64,000 nt of DNA, taken from contig NZ_RJAC01000014.1 of assembly GCF_003999975.1 (NCBI RefSeq), positions 124,001 through 188,000 on the forward strand, in the 5' to 3' direction. Below are positions 1-9,601 of the stretch, piece by piece. Source of the DNA: Actinoplanes solisilvae (lineage in GTDB: Bacteria; Actinomycetota; Actinomycetes; Mycobacteriales; Micromonosporaceae). Each line of letters begins with the position of its first letter. Within the stretch, counting starts at the first letter, position 1. The notes beneath the pieces are model-generated. The model made no database searches. It had not been told where the DNA came from and saw only the letters and a list, made by a program, of their open reading frames with translations. A program made the position numbers and the translations under genes.

Positions 1-735
1 ATAGGTGACCACGCCGTTGGCACTCGTCCCGGCCGGGTTCAGCGACAGCACCCGCCCGGTCGACTCGGCGCCGGTCAGCGCGCTCCACACGACGGTCGCC
101 GGCAACCCGACCCGGAGCCGGGCGGCGTCGGCCTCGCCGAAGTTCGCGGCCACCCGCAGCCGGGTCAGGTCGGCCAGTTCCACGAAGCCGGGCGCGTCGT
201 CCCCCTCGGCCGACGCCGAGTCGCCGAGGGTGCCGTTGACGGCGACGACCGTGCCGGCCATGGGCGCGGTCAGATCGGTGCCGGTCACGGCCGCACGGGC
301 GTTGGTCGCCACCATCCGCGCCTGCGTCACCGCGTTCGTCGCGACGGTCAGGTCGGCGCCGGGGACCGTACGGGCCAGCGCGAGAGCGTCCTCGGCGGCC
401 TTCTCGAGGGCCTCGGCCAGCGCCAGGTCGCGCCGGGCGGCCGCCGGGTCGAGCTTGGCCAGCACCTGCCCCTTGGTCACCTTGTCGCCGACCTGAACCG
501 CGATCGCGGCGACCGTACCGGGCTGGGTGAAGGCGGCGGTCGCGGTCGAGGCGGCGTGCACGGTGCCGTCGGCCTGGGCGGTCGCGGTGATGGTGCCCCG
601 CGCGACGGCGGCGACCGTCGTCGCCGAGGCCGGGGTGGTCTTCGTGTCGCGTACGAGCGTCACCGACCAGGCCGCCGAGGCGATGACGAGAGCCGCGAGC
701 ACGAGGTTGACGAGCAGGGCCGGAAACCTACGCAC
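1..735 (-). CDS. HlyD-type efflux periplasmic adaptor, 3' end outside window
   Basis: The minus strand reads open from 735 to base 1 (245 codons) and runs off the left edge, so the C-terminus is missing. The N-terminus starts MRRFPALLVNLVLAA, a membrane anchor, followed by a biotinyl-lipoyl-like half (ADGTVHAAST, then GDKVTKGQVLAKLD), an alanine-rich helical hairpin at about residues 90-150, and the second lipoyl half (TDLTAPMAGTVVAVNG). This is the layout of HlyD/MacA-type adaptors, which link an inner-membrane ABC or RND pump to the cell exterior. The GTG at 735 is the only possible start because a TGA lies two codons upstream in frame. The partner pump is presumably left of the window. Family sure; substrate unknown. 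Confidence 0.85.
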   Translation of the reverse strand, partial: MRRFPALLVNLVLAALVIASAAWSVTLVRDTKTTPASATTVAAVARGTITATAQADGTVHAASTATAAFTQPGTVAAIAVQVGDKVTKGQVLAKLDPAAARRDLALAEALEKAAEDALALARTVPGADLTVATNAVTQARMVATNARAAVTGTDLTAPMAGTVVAVNGTLGDSASAEGDDAPGFVELADLTRLRVAANFGEADAARLRVGLPATVVWSALTGAESTGRVLSLNPAGTSANGVVTY

Positions 736-866
736 ACCTCATGATCGCCGGTCGGAACTCGCGACACTGGCAAATTGGAGGTTTCCTGAGTCTTCGGGAA
801 CGCCGCCGCCACCTCAGCGCTGAAGGTCATCATCACGCCCACCTGAACCTGTGCCATGGTGGCGTC

Positions 867-1274
867 ATGAACAACACGGGTGGGGCACGGCAGTTGCGGT
901 TGATCGTCGAGGTGGAGGACTACGACGCGGCGGTGGCGTTCTTCCGGGACTCGCTGGGGCTGCCCGAGGAGGCGGCCTTCAGCGGGGACGGCGACGAGCG
1001 CGTGATGATCCTGGACGCCGGACGGGCCACGCTCGAGCTGGCCAACCCGGCCCACCACCGCTACGTCGACGAGGTCGAGGTGGGCCGGCCGGTGGCGCCG
1101 CGGTTCCGGATCGCGTTCGAGGTCGCCGACGCCGCCGCGGCCACGGCTTCGGCGGTCGCGGCGGGCGCCCAGGTCGTCGCGCCGCCCACCGAGACGCCGT
1201 GGCGGTCGCTCAACGCGCGGCTCGACGCGCCGGGCGACCTGCACGTCACGCTCTTCGAAGAGCTCGACAGCTAA
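867..1274 (+). CDS. VOC family (glyoxalase/bleomycin-resistance fold) protein
   Basis: A 135-residue single-module VOC protein. It begins with the beta-alpha-beta motif LRLIVEVEDYDAAVAFFRDSLGL and ends with a second module carrying DAPGDLHVTLFEE, where the family's C-terminal metal-ligand glutamate would sit. Members bind divalent metals and act as lyases, dioxygenases or drug-binding proteins; nothing here fixes the substrate. The ATG at 867 is chosen because the alignable fold starts 9 residues later. It diverges from the efflux adaptor at 735, so the two may be co-regulated; a drug-binding role is possible but only inferred. Its 3' end overlaps the convergent oxidoreductase by 4 bp. Confidence 0.8.
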   Translation: MNNTGGARQLRLIVEVEDYDAAVAFFRDSLGLPEEAAFSGDGDERVMILDAGRATLELANPAHHRYVDEVEVGRPVAPRFRIAFEVADAAAATASAVAAGAQVVAPPTETPWRSLNARLDAPGDLHVTLFEELDS

Positions 1275-2050
1275 CCGTTGACCTCGTCGCGCCAGGAGAG
1301 CCAGGCCCGCAGGTCGCTGAAGTCGTAGCCGGGGCCGCCGGCGCTGACCGTGAACAGCGAGGCGCCCGACTCTCGCAGGCCCGGGCCGACTTCGTAGGGG
1401 TTTCCGCGTACGGCGGTGGACACCTCGATGTCGGCCGGGTCGCGATTCACGTCGGCGCAGTGCCGCCGCAGGATCTCCATCTTGCGGCCGATCGTCGCCG
1501 CGTCGCCGAAGCTGTGCCAGATGTCGGCGTGCTTGGCCACCAGGCGCAGCGTCTTCTTCTCGCCCCCGCCGCCGATCAGCACCGGGATCTTCCGGGTCGG
1601 CGGCGGGTTGAGCTTGGCCCACCGGTCCTCGATGCGGGGCAGTGCGCCGGCCAGATCGTCGAGGCGGCCGCCGGCCGTGCCGAAGTCGTAGCCGTACTCC
1701 TGATAGTCCTTCTCGAACCAGCCCGAGCCGATGCCGAGGATCAGCCGGCCGTCGCTGATGTGGTCGACCGTGCGCGCCATGTCGGCCAGCAGGTCGGGAT
1801 TGCGATAGCTGTTACAGGAGACCAGGGCGCCGATCTCGACGTGGGTCGTCTGCTCGGCCCACGCGGCCAGCATCGTCCAGCACTCGAAATGCAGGCCCTC
1901 GGGGTTGCCGCTGAGCGGGAAGAAGTGGTCCCAGTTGAACAGGACGTCGACCCCGAGCTCCTCGGCCTGCGCGGCGGCGCGACGAATGCTGCGGTAATCG
2001 GCGTGCTCGGGCTGAAGCTGCAACCCGACGCGAACCGGCCTCAAAGTCAT
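1271..2050 (-). CDS. LLM-class F420-dependent oxidoreductase
   Basis: A 259-residue bacterial luciferase-like TIM-barrel protein. Typical family segments are visible: FNWDHFFPLSG near residue 40, the GALVSCNSYRNPDLLA strand, the DHISDGRLILGIGSGW motif near residue 95, and IPVLIGGGGEKKTLRLVAKHAD around 150-170. In actinomycetes such proteins usually use coenzyme F420 rather than FMN, which is inferred here from family resemblance. The substrate is unknown. It is monocistronic, convergent with the VOC gene (4-bp overlap) and divergent from ligA, with a 93-bp shared promoter region. Confidence 0.85.
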   Translation of the reverse strand: MTLRPVRVGLQLQPEHADYRSIRRAAAQAEELGVDVLFNWDHFFPLSGNPEGLHFECWTMLAAWAEQTTHVEIGALVSCNSYRNPDLLADMARTVDHISDGRLILGIGSGWFEKDYQEYGYDFGTAGGRLDDLAGALPRIEDRWAKLNPPPTRKIPVLIGGGGEKKTLRLVAKHADIWHSFGDAATIGRKMEILRRHCADVNRDPADIEVSTAVRGNPYEVGPGLRESGASLFTVSAGGPGYDFSDLRAWLSWRDEVNG

Positions 2051-2143
2051 GATCCAACTCTAGTCGTCCCGCCGCTGACAGTTCTTGTCGTACCGGGCCT
2101 GTAGAAAGAGAGCGTCCGCGAAGCACGAGGAAACGAGTAGGTC

Positions 2144-4261
2144 ATGTCCGAGGCAGTCTCCCCCGTCGTCGACGCCGCCCACGCCGAGCCCTTCACCGGC
2201 GAGGGTGACTACCGGGCCGCGGTCGAGCGCATCCGGGAGGCCGCGTCGGCCTACTACGAGGGCACCGACCTCGCGATGGACGACGCCACCTACGACGCGC
2301 TGATCGCCCGGGTCACGGTGACCGAGTCGGCGCAGCCGGGCTGGGCCGTGGCCGACTCGCCGGCCCAGGTGGTCGCGGCCGGCGGCGGGGTCGTCGGCGA
2401 CGTCGAACACAGCACCCCGATGCTGAGCCTGGCCAACGTGTTCGACGCCGACGAGCTGCGCGCGTGGGCCGCCCGGCTCGACCGGGTCCTCGGTCACCCG
2501 GCCCGCGGCTACACGGTCGAACCCAAGATCGACGGCATGGCGATCGCCGCCCGCTACGTCGACGGCGCGCTCGTGCAGGTCGCGACCCGCGGCGACGGCC
2601 GCGCCGGGGAAGACGTCACCGCCCAGTCCCGTGCCGTGGCCGGTCTGCCCGGGGCGCTGGCCCGGCCGGTGACCGTCGAGGTGCGCGGCGAGGTCTTCAT
2701 GACCGACGACGACTTCGCCCGGGCCAACGAGCTGCGCACCGCCCACGGCGGGCAGCCGTTCGCCAACCCGCGCAACGCCGCCGCCGGCACACTGCGCGCG
2801 CAAGACCGGGCATACGAGGCCCCGCTGTCCTTCCTGGCCTATGCCGTGCACGACCTGCCCGGCGGCGAGGGGCTCACCCACGCCGGGGCGATGGCCGCCG
2901 TGGCCGAGCTGGGCGTCGCGACGACCGCGGGCTCGCCCACCGGCATGCCGCTGTGCTCGACGGTCGACGAGCTTCTGACCGCCATCGCCGCGCTCGGCGC
3001 CGCCCGGGGCGGGCTCGGCTTCGCGATCGACGGCGCCGTGATCAAGGCAGACGACCCAGCCGACCGCGACGCGGCGGGCTCCTCCAGCCGGGCGCCGCGC
3101 TGGGCGATCGCCCACAAGTTCCCCGCCGACACCCGCACCAGCAAGCTGCTCACGATCGAGGTGCAGGTCGGCCGCACCGGCGTGATCACCCCGGTCGCCG
3201 TGCTCGAGCCGGTGCAGGTCGGCGGCGTCGTGGTCACCTCGGCCACCCTGCACAACTTCGACGACCTGGTCCGCCGCGACGTGCGCGTGGGCGACACCGT
3301 GTTCGTCCGGCGGGCCGGCGAGGTCATCCCCGAGATCACCGGGGCCAAGCTCGACGAGCGCGCCGACGACGCCGAGCCGTTCACGCCGCCCGCGGTGTGC
3401 CCGCGCTGCGGCGGCGACATCGACCGCTCCCAGAAGCGGTGGCGCTGCGTGCAGGGCCGGGCCTGCGGCGCCGTCGAGTCGCTGGCCTACTTCACCGCCC
3501 GCGACTCGATGGACATCGAAGGCCTCGGCGACAAGGTGATCCGCGCCCTGGTCGCCGCCGACCTGGTCACCGACCCCGCCGACCTCTACGACCTCGACGT
3601 CGAAACTCTCGAGAAGCTCGAGCGGCTGGGCCGCACCTCCGCGACCAAGCTCGTCGCGGCCATCGACGGCAGCCGCACCCAGCCGATGTCGCGCGTGCTC
3701 ACCGGCCTCGGCGTCCGCATGACCGGTCGCTCCATGTCCCGGCGTCTCGCCCGCCACTTCGGCACGATGGAGGTGCTGCTCGCGGCAACCGTCGAGCAGC
3801 TGCAAGAGGTCGAGGCGGTCGGCCCCGAGCGCGCGGCGACGATCCACGCCGAGCTGGTCGAGCTGTCCCCGGTGATCGCCAAGCTGACCGAGCGCGGCAT
3901 CAACATGGCCGAGCCCGGCGTGACGCCGTACGAGGAACGGGCCGCCGCGACCGAGGCGCCGGCCGGCGAGCGCCTCCCACTGGTCAAGGAGGACGGCAAG
4001 CCGATGAGCGTCGTCGTGACCGGCTCGGTCCCCGGCCTGACCCGCAACGAGGGCAACGAGGCCGTCGAGCGCCTGGGCGGCAAGTCGTCCGGCTCCGTCT
4101 CGAAGCGCACCGACCTGGTCGTGGTCGGCGAGGGCGCCGGCTCCAAGGCGGCCAAGGCCGAGGAACTGGGCGTCCCGGTAATGCCCTCCGACCGCTTCGC
4201 CGCCCTACTGGCCGCCCACGACGCCGGCGACCAACCGTCCTGGCCAGACTTTCAGGGCTGA
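2144..4261 (+). CDS. ligA: NAD-dependent DNA ligase LigA
   Basis: 705 residues with all LigA domains in order: Ia (about 20-75, DSPAQVV), nucleotidyltransferase with the adenylated lysine in EPKIDGMA (Lys128), OB-fold (VQVGRTGVITPVAVLEPV), four-cysteine zinc finger (CPRCGG...WRCVQGRACG), helix-hairpin-helix region and a C-terminal BRCT domain (SVVVTGSVPGLTR). It seals nicks using NAD+. The motif usually written SLDNAF reads SLANVF here, and the HhH segment (GVRMTGRSMSRRLA) is also off consensus, so this may be a second LigA rather than the replicative housekeeping copy. SD-like GAGGAAACGAG lies upstream of the ATG. No partner gene is adjacent. Confidence 0.9.
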   Translation: MSEAVSPVVDAAHAEPFTGEGDYRAAVERIREAASAYYEGTDLAMDDATYDALIARVTVTESAQPGWAVADSPAQVVAAGGGVVGDVEHSTPMLSLANVFDADELRAWAARLDRVLGHPARGYTVEPKIDGMAIAARYVDGALVQVATRGDGRAGEDVTAQSRAVAGLPGALARPVTVEVRGEVFMTDDDFARANELRTAHGGQPFANPRNAAAGTLRAQDRAYEAPLSFLAYAVHDLPGGEGLTHAGAMAAVAELGVATTAGSPTGMPLCSTVDELLTAIAALGAARGGLGFAIDGAVIKADDPADRDAAGSSSRAPRWAIAHKFPADTRTSKLLTIEVQVGRTGVITPVAVLEPVQVGGVVVTSATLHNFDDLVRRDVRVGDTVFVRRAGEVIPEITGAKLDERADDAEPFTPPAVCPRCGGDIDRSQKRWRCVQGRACGAVESLAYFTARDSMDIEGLGDKVIRALVAADLVTDPADLYDLDVETLEKLERLGRTSATKLVAAIDGSRTQPMSRVLTGLGVRMTGRSMSRRLARHFGTMEVLLAATVEQLQEVEAVGPERAATIHAELVELSPVIAKLTERGINMAEPGVTPYEERAAATEAPAGERLPLVKEDGKPMSVVVTGSVPGLTRNEGNEAVERLGGKSSGSVSKRTDLVVVGEGAGSKAAKAEELGVPVMPSDRFAALLAAHDAGDQPSWPDFQG

Positions 4262-4401
4262 TGCCGCCGTCGCGCCGGGCCGGCTGCCACGCACCTGGAG
4301 CGGCCACCATGCTCTACGGCATCGCCGATGCTCGAGGCAGCACTGCCCATCGGCGTCGTTTGTTCCTCGTCACATTCGGCGGCCCCGAAGAACCCTCTTA
4401 A

Positions 4402-4415
4402 CTGCTATATAGCAG
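4402..4415. promoter_or_regulatory. Palindrome CTGCTATATAGCAG, candidate operator
   Basis: A perfect 14-bp palindrome. Twelve of 14 bases recur at 6595-6608 (CTGCAACATAGCAG), upstream of the Scr1-type regulator. Two similar sites flanking an Scr1/DUF397 locus in an otherwise GC-rich genome suggest a regulator binding site. Which protein binds is inferred. Confidence 0.35.
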
Positions 4416-4687
4416 ATGGCTACACGGCAAGAAGGCCTGGCACCATCTCGCGCCTTTACCCTCTTGATCGATGAATGTGCACAGCTCAGGGCCATGATTT
4501 ATTTGTGATGAATGCCGGCGGACGGAGGCGCCCGACGTTGAGCCGCTGCCTCTCCGAACAATAATGGCGACATCCGTCGTCATTTGCGCGACGTCTAGGT
4601 GCTACACCGCAGATAGAGGCTACCGATCAAGCGTTCGCTGCCTACATACTGTTATCAACAGCGAGGTTTGACCATCGGAAACGGAGT

Positions 4688-4718
4688 GACGGCACCCAGC
4701 TAGCGACTGGATGCCGTC
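4688..4718. other. Hairpin ahead of the DUF6232-like gene
   Basis: A 12-bp stem (4688-4699 with 4707-4718) has one mismatched pair and a 7-nt loop (CTAGCGA). It lies 93 bp before the GTG at 4811. There is no T-tract, so it could be a 5'-leader structure or the tail of a lost transcript. Confidence 0.3.
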
Positions 4719-4810
4719 GGGTCCGACCTCCTGCGGAGGGGACTTCACTCATCTCCATCCTCACGCAGAGGCCCCTCTTCCTGCAAGCCCCTGAAGGGGG
4801 TGGGGTCACC

Positions 4811-5218
4811 GTGCCTGTTTTCTACCGTGGCCGTCGAGCGCTGATCACTGAGCACGTCTTCGAAACGGTGCACGTCGCTCGACTGCAATTCTCGATCAGC
4901 AAATTGGCGGAGGTACACATCATCCGGTGCCCCGGTCCGGAGCGGGGTGGGCGATTTCTCGGTCTCTCCGCCCTGCTCGCCGCACTACTGATCGTGCCGA
5001 TCGTCGGCCTGGAGCTGAAGGTCGTCGCGGCGGCGGCCGGGCTCTTTCTCATTGGCTCGATGCGCGCCCTGCGACGGCGTGCCCCCGTGCGATGGAAGCT
5101 GGCGGCTACGTACGACGGACAATTAATGACGCTGTTCGAATCGGAGGATCAGACCGAATTCGATCAGGTCTGCCGTGGTCTTCGGCGAGCCCTCGAGCGC
5201 AGCGCCGACAACCCATAG
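4811..5218 (+). CDS. DUF6232-like small membrane protein
   Basis: 135 residues. The N-terminus (VFYRGRRALITEHVFE) reads as a short beta-strand domain, then two adjacent hydrophobic segments (about residues 50-67 and 70-85: LSALLAALLIVPIVGLEL, VVAAAAGLFLIGSM), then a charged cytoplasmic-type tail. This matches the layout of small actinomycete DUF6232 proteins, whose function is unknown. GTG 4811 is supported by the purine-rich GAAGGGGG ending about 10 nt upstream. It stands alone in a less GC-rich patch. Assignment to the DUF is from memory of the family and only moderate. Confidence 0.55.
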   Translation: MPVFYRGRRALITEHVFETVHVARLQFSISKLAEVHIIRCPGPERGGRFLGLSALLAALLIVPIVGLELKVVAAAAGLFLIGSMRALRRRAPVRWKLAATYDGQLMTLFESEDQTEFDQVCRGLRRALERSADNP

Positions 5219-5286
5219 CAAGGGACAGGATCCCCGGCCTCCTCCGACCGGGGATCCCGCACCCGCACGCGCGATCCGACTACAAC

Positions 5287-5490
5287 CTATGAGTACTGGA
5301 ACTGCCCGCTCTTGATCTTATCGACGAATTGCGCCCAATCAGCCTGATCGAGATCAAGCGGCGGCCGGCTGAGGTCTTTCGAGTCTCTCAGCAGAATGCG
5401 GTCTCCCGCCGCCGCGATCTCGACGCAGGCAGTGTCGGCACAGTAGGTGCTCCGACGCCACGCCTTCGTGCCGTCATGTGTTTCGGACAA
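5287..5490 (-). CDS. DUF397 protein (Scr2-like partner)
   Basis: 67 residues with the DUF397 signature: WRRSTYC near the N-terminus, CVEIAA, ILLRDSKD and a C-terminal DWAQFVDKIKSGQF. DUF397 proteins are encoded next to Scr1-type XRE regulators in actinomycetes and were described as the small partner in the Streptomyces Scr1/Scr2 pair, which affects antibiotic production and resembles a toxin-antitoxin arrangement. This gene follows the Scr1-like gene by 67 bp on the same strand, so the two are probably co-transcribed. A second DUF397 gene lies divergently at 6806. Confidence 0.85.
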   Translation of the reverse strand: MSETHDGTKAWRRSTYCADTACVEIAAAGDRILLRDSKDLSRPPLDLDQADWAQFVDKIKSGQFQYS

Positions 5491-5557
5491 GGATCCTGAC
5501 TTTCTTCTCGTCTTCCCGGAACTTACCCGACGGCCGGAGCGGCCGCCGCGGCGCCGA

Positions 5558-6478
5558 TTACTGCCCTTTCACCGGTCGGCGATCCAGTCGCACTCGGCGC
5601 CCGAGAGCTGCATAGCTGATGAGCCGCAGCGAGGCGTCCTCGGGAAGCGATAACATCCAGAGGCTCTCGAAAGCATCGCGGTAGGAGCGAATCTCGTCGA
5701 CATCGTGATCGATACGGTCACTGGTGTGTCGCTCCCGGTACAGCACGGTATCGTCGGCGTCCTCGTCGCTGAGGCTCATCAACTGAAAATTGCCGAACGT
5801 GCCGATGATCGCACCTTCACTCTCGTCGAGCGGGACGATCCGAAGAAAAATATGTGGATGGGCGGCGACTTTGGCCAGGTCCTCCAGCTGCTCCGCCATC
5901 AGCAGGTCGTCGCCCACGGTTCTCAGCAGAACGCTCTCGTCGATCACCAGGTAGTACCGGGGACCGTCCGGCCGTTCGATGATGTCCCGCCGACGACGCA
6001 GGCGGACATCGAGCCGGACTCGGCGTTCCTCCGCCGTGAGCTGCGCTCCGGCCTGTTCGATGATGTATTCGGCCAAGGCCGGCGTCTGAAGCACCCCGGG
6101 CAGCAACAGTGACTGGTAGGACCGGACCCGGGTGGCCACAACCTCGAACTGAAGCAGCCGACGGAGACCAGGAGTCAAGTACTTCCGGTATTCGGGCGGG
6201 GTCGTCCAACGTTCGCGCCGAGCGAGATTGGCATCGGCCGCATAGGCGGCAACCGTGCTGGCCGCAGTGATGCCATAAAGCTGAAGAAGCGCCCGAATGT
6301 CCGTTTCTGATACGGCTACTTCACCGGTCTCGATCCGTTGGACCTTCGACAGCGACCACCGCAACCGCCTGGCGACATCGGACTGGGTGAGTTCCGTGTT
6401 CCGCCGCGCACGCCGCAGTCCGCTCCGGACCCGCTCTCTGGCCACCGCCGGAGTGTCGCCGCCGAGCGAACCAGTCAT
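5558..6478 (-). CDS. Scr1-family XRE regulator (HTH plus DUF5753)
   Basis: 306 residues. The N-terminal helix-turn-helix is clear (RSGLRRARRNTELTQSDVARR, then SLSKVQRIETGE, about residues 15-60). The rest is the DUF5753 domain typical of Scr1-like antitoxin-type regulators, with the hallmark SYQSLLLPGVLQTPALAEYI and later PHIFLRIVPL. The ATG at 6478 is chosen over upstream in-frame starts because GTGAGGAC sits just in front of it and the HTH follows. It heads a two-gene unit with the DUF397 gene. A motif at 6595-6608 upstream resembles the palindrome at 4402 and may be its own operator (inference). Confidence 0.9.
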   Translation of the reverse strand: MTGSLGGDTPAVARERVRSGLRRARRNTELTQSDVARRLRWSLSKVQRIETGEVAVSETDIRALLQLYGITAASTVAAYAADANLARRERWTTPPEYRKYLTPGLRRLLQFEVVATRVRSYQSLLLPGVLQTPALAEYIIEQAGAQLTAEERRVRLDVRLRRRRDIIERPDGPRYYLVIDESVLLRTVGDDLLMAEQLEDLAKVAAHPHIFLRIVPLDESEGAIIGTFGNFQLMSLSDEDADDTVLYRERHTSDRIDHDVDEIRSYRDAFESLWMLSLPEDASLRLISYAALGRRVRLDRRPVKGQ

Positions 6479-6805
6479 GTCCTCACGTCCGTCGGGGCTT
6501 CGTCGCCCGGGGCGATAATGCTCTCTGAGCAGCACTTCAGGTTGATGCGGCCACGGCGCTCGGGCTGGCCCGACGTACACAGCTACGTTGCTGTCTGCAA
6601 CATAGCAGTTAGGCCGCAGGCTGTCATGCGCTCCGACTCCGCACGCCCCGGGTGCGCTGATTCCTGATTGAACACTTGCGTGCCGACGGCGGTTGTAGAA
6701 ACGACACACACCCAGAATGGCTATGGCCTGGCCTCAGAAATCCCGCCAGATGACATCCCGTTTTCTCATGTGTACCGTGAGTAACTCCGGGACTGGGAGG
6801 CAGCC
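6479..6805. promoter_or_regulatory. Divergent promoter region between Scr1 and second DUF397 gene
   Basis: 327 bp with no gene. It must contain promoters for the minus-strand Scr1 unit and for the plus-strand DUF397 gene at 6806. The segment at 6587-6601 forms a GTTGC/GCAAC inverted repeat, and 6595-6608 matches 12 of 14 bases of the palindrome at 4402-4415. I could not assign -10/-35 boxes with confidence. Confidence 0.45.
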
Positions 6806-7003
6806 ATGAGCGATGCATGCCGCAGCGAACCCGGCTGGCGCCGCAGTGGACAGTGCGCCGACGCCGCCTGCGTGGAGGCGATGCAGGACGACGCCGGGCG
6901 GATCCTGCTTCGTAGCAGTGTCCAGCCAGAAACGGTCCTGCGCTTCACCACCGACGAATGGTCCGTCTTCCTCGACGCGGTGACGCGCGGCGACTTCGAC
7001 TGA
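6806..7003 (+). CDS. Second DUF397 protein
   Basis: 65 residues, clearly homologous to the protein at 5287-5490 (shared WRRS, CAD-ACVE, RILLR and a C-terminal W-x-x-F-x-D segment) but diverged in the middle. GGGAGG lies about 8 nt upstream of the ATG. It points away from the Scr1 gene, so the locus holds one regulator and two DUF397 partners on opposite strands. Function of DUF397 is not established biochemically. Confidence 0.85.
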   Translation: MSDACRSEPGWRRSGQCADAACVEAMQDDAGRILLRSSVQPETVLRFTTDEWSVFLDAVTRGDFD

Positions 7004-7105
7004 GAGCAGCTCAACTGCGGCTCCTCGGCAACCGCGCGCCCGGAACAACAAGCCCGATGCCCAGACGCCACCGGTCGGCGGCCCGGTTGTCGTGGACCCA
7101 CGAGG

Positions 7106-9430
<2,325 letters not shown>

Positions 9431-9467
9431 CGATCAGATCCACAACCTTCCCGCGTACGATCCCCGC

Positions 9468-9495
9468 GCCCGCGAGCCGGAACCGGTTCGCGGGC
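9468..9495 (+). terminator. Hairpin terminator after FdhF/YdeP gene
   Basis: GCCCGCGA (9468-9475) pairs perfectly with TCGCGGGC (9488-9495) around a 12-nt loop, 37 bp after the stop codon. No T-tract follows, which is usual for actinomycete terminators. Confidence 0.5.
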
Positions 9496-9601
9496 CCGGC
9501 CCCGAGACGCGCGTCACTGATTGCCGAGTAACGCCTCTGTGGGATGACACCACCGGCTTGATCAGCGAGGGTGGAGTGGGTGATCGCGGGAGGGTGAGCA
9601 G

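Larger units (their letters stand above)
4262..4810. other. Intergenic, less GC-rich stretch without a convincing gene
   Basis: About 550 bp with clearly more A/T than its surroundings. I see no ORF with actinomycete codon bias; the small minus-strand ORF near 4398-4583 has no recognisable features. It contains a perfect 14-bp palindrome at 4402-4415 and a hairpin at 4688-4718, followed by a small CCTCC-TGC-GGAGG hairpin at 4727-4739. The compositional shift continues through the Scr1/DUF397 locus and suggests acquired or rapidly evolving DNA (inference). Confidence 0.5.

Noticed and set aside
851..2104. Long plus-strand frame over the VOC and oxidoreductase genes
   Set aside because: Arg/Gly/Ala-rich translation with no domain; it is the shadow of the real genes in other frames, common in GC-rich DNA.
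4398..4583. Small minus-strand ORF in the gap after ligA
   Set aside because: No SD, no codon bias, no recognisable feature; overlaps a palindrome.
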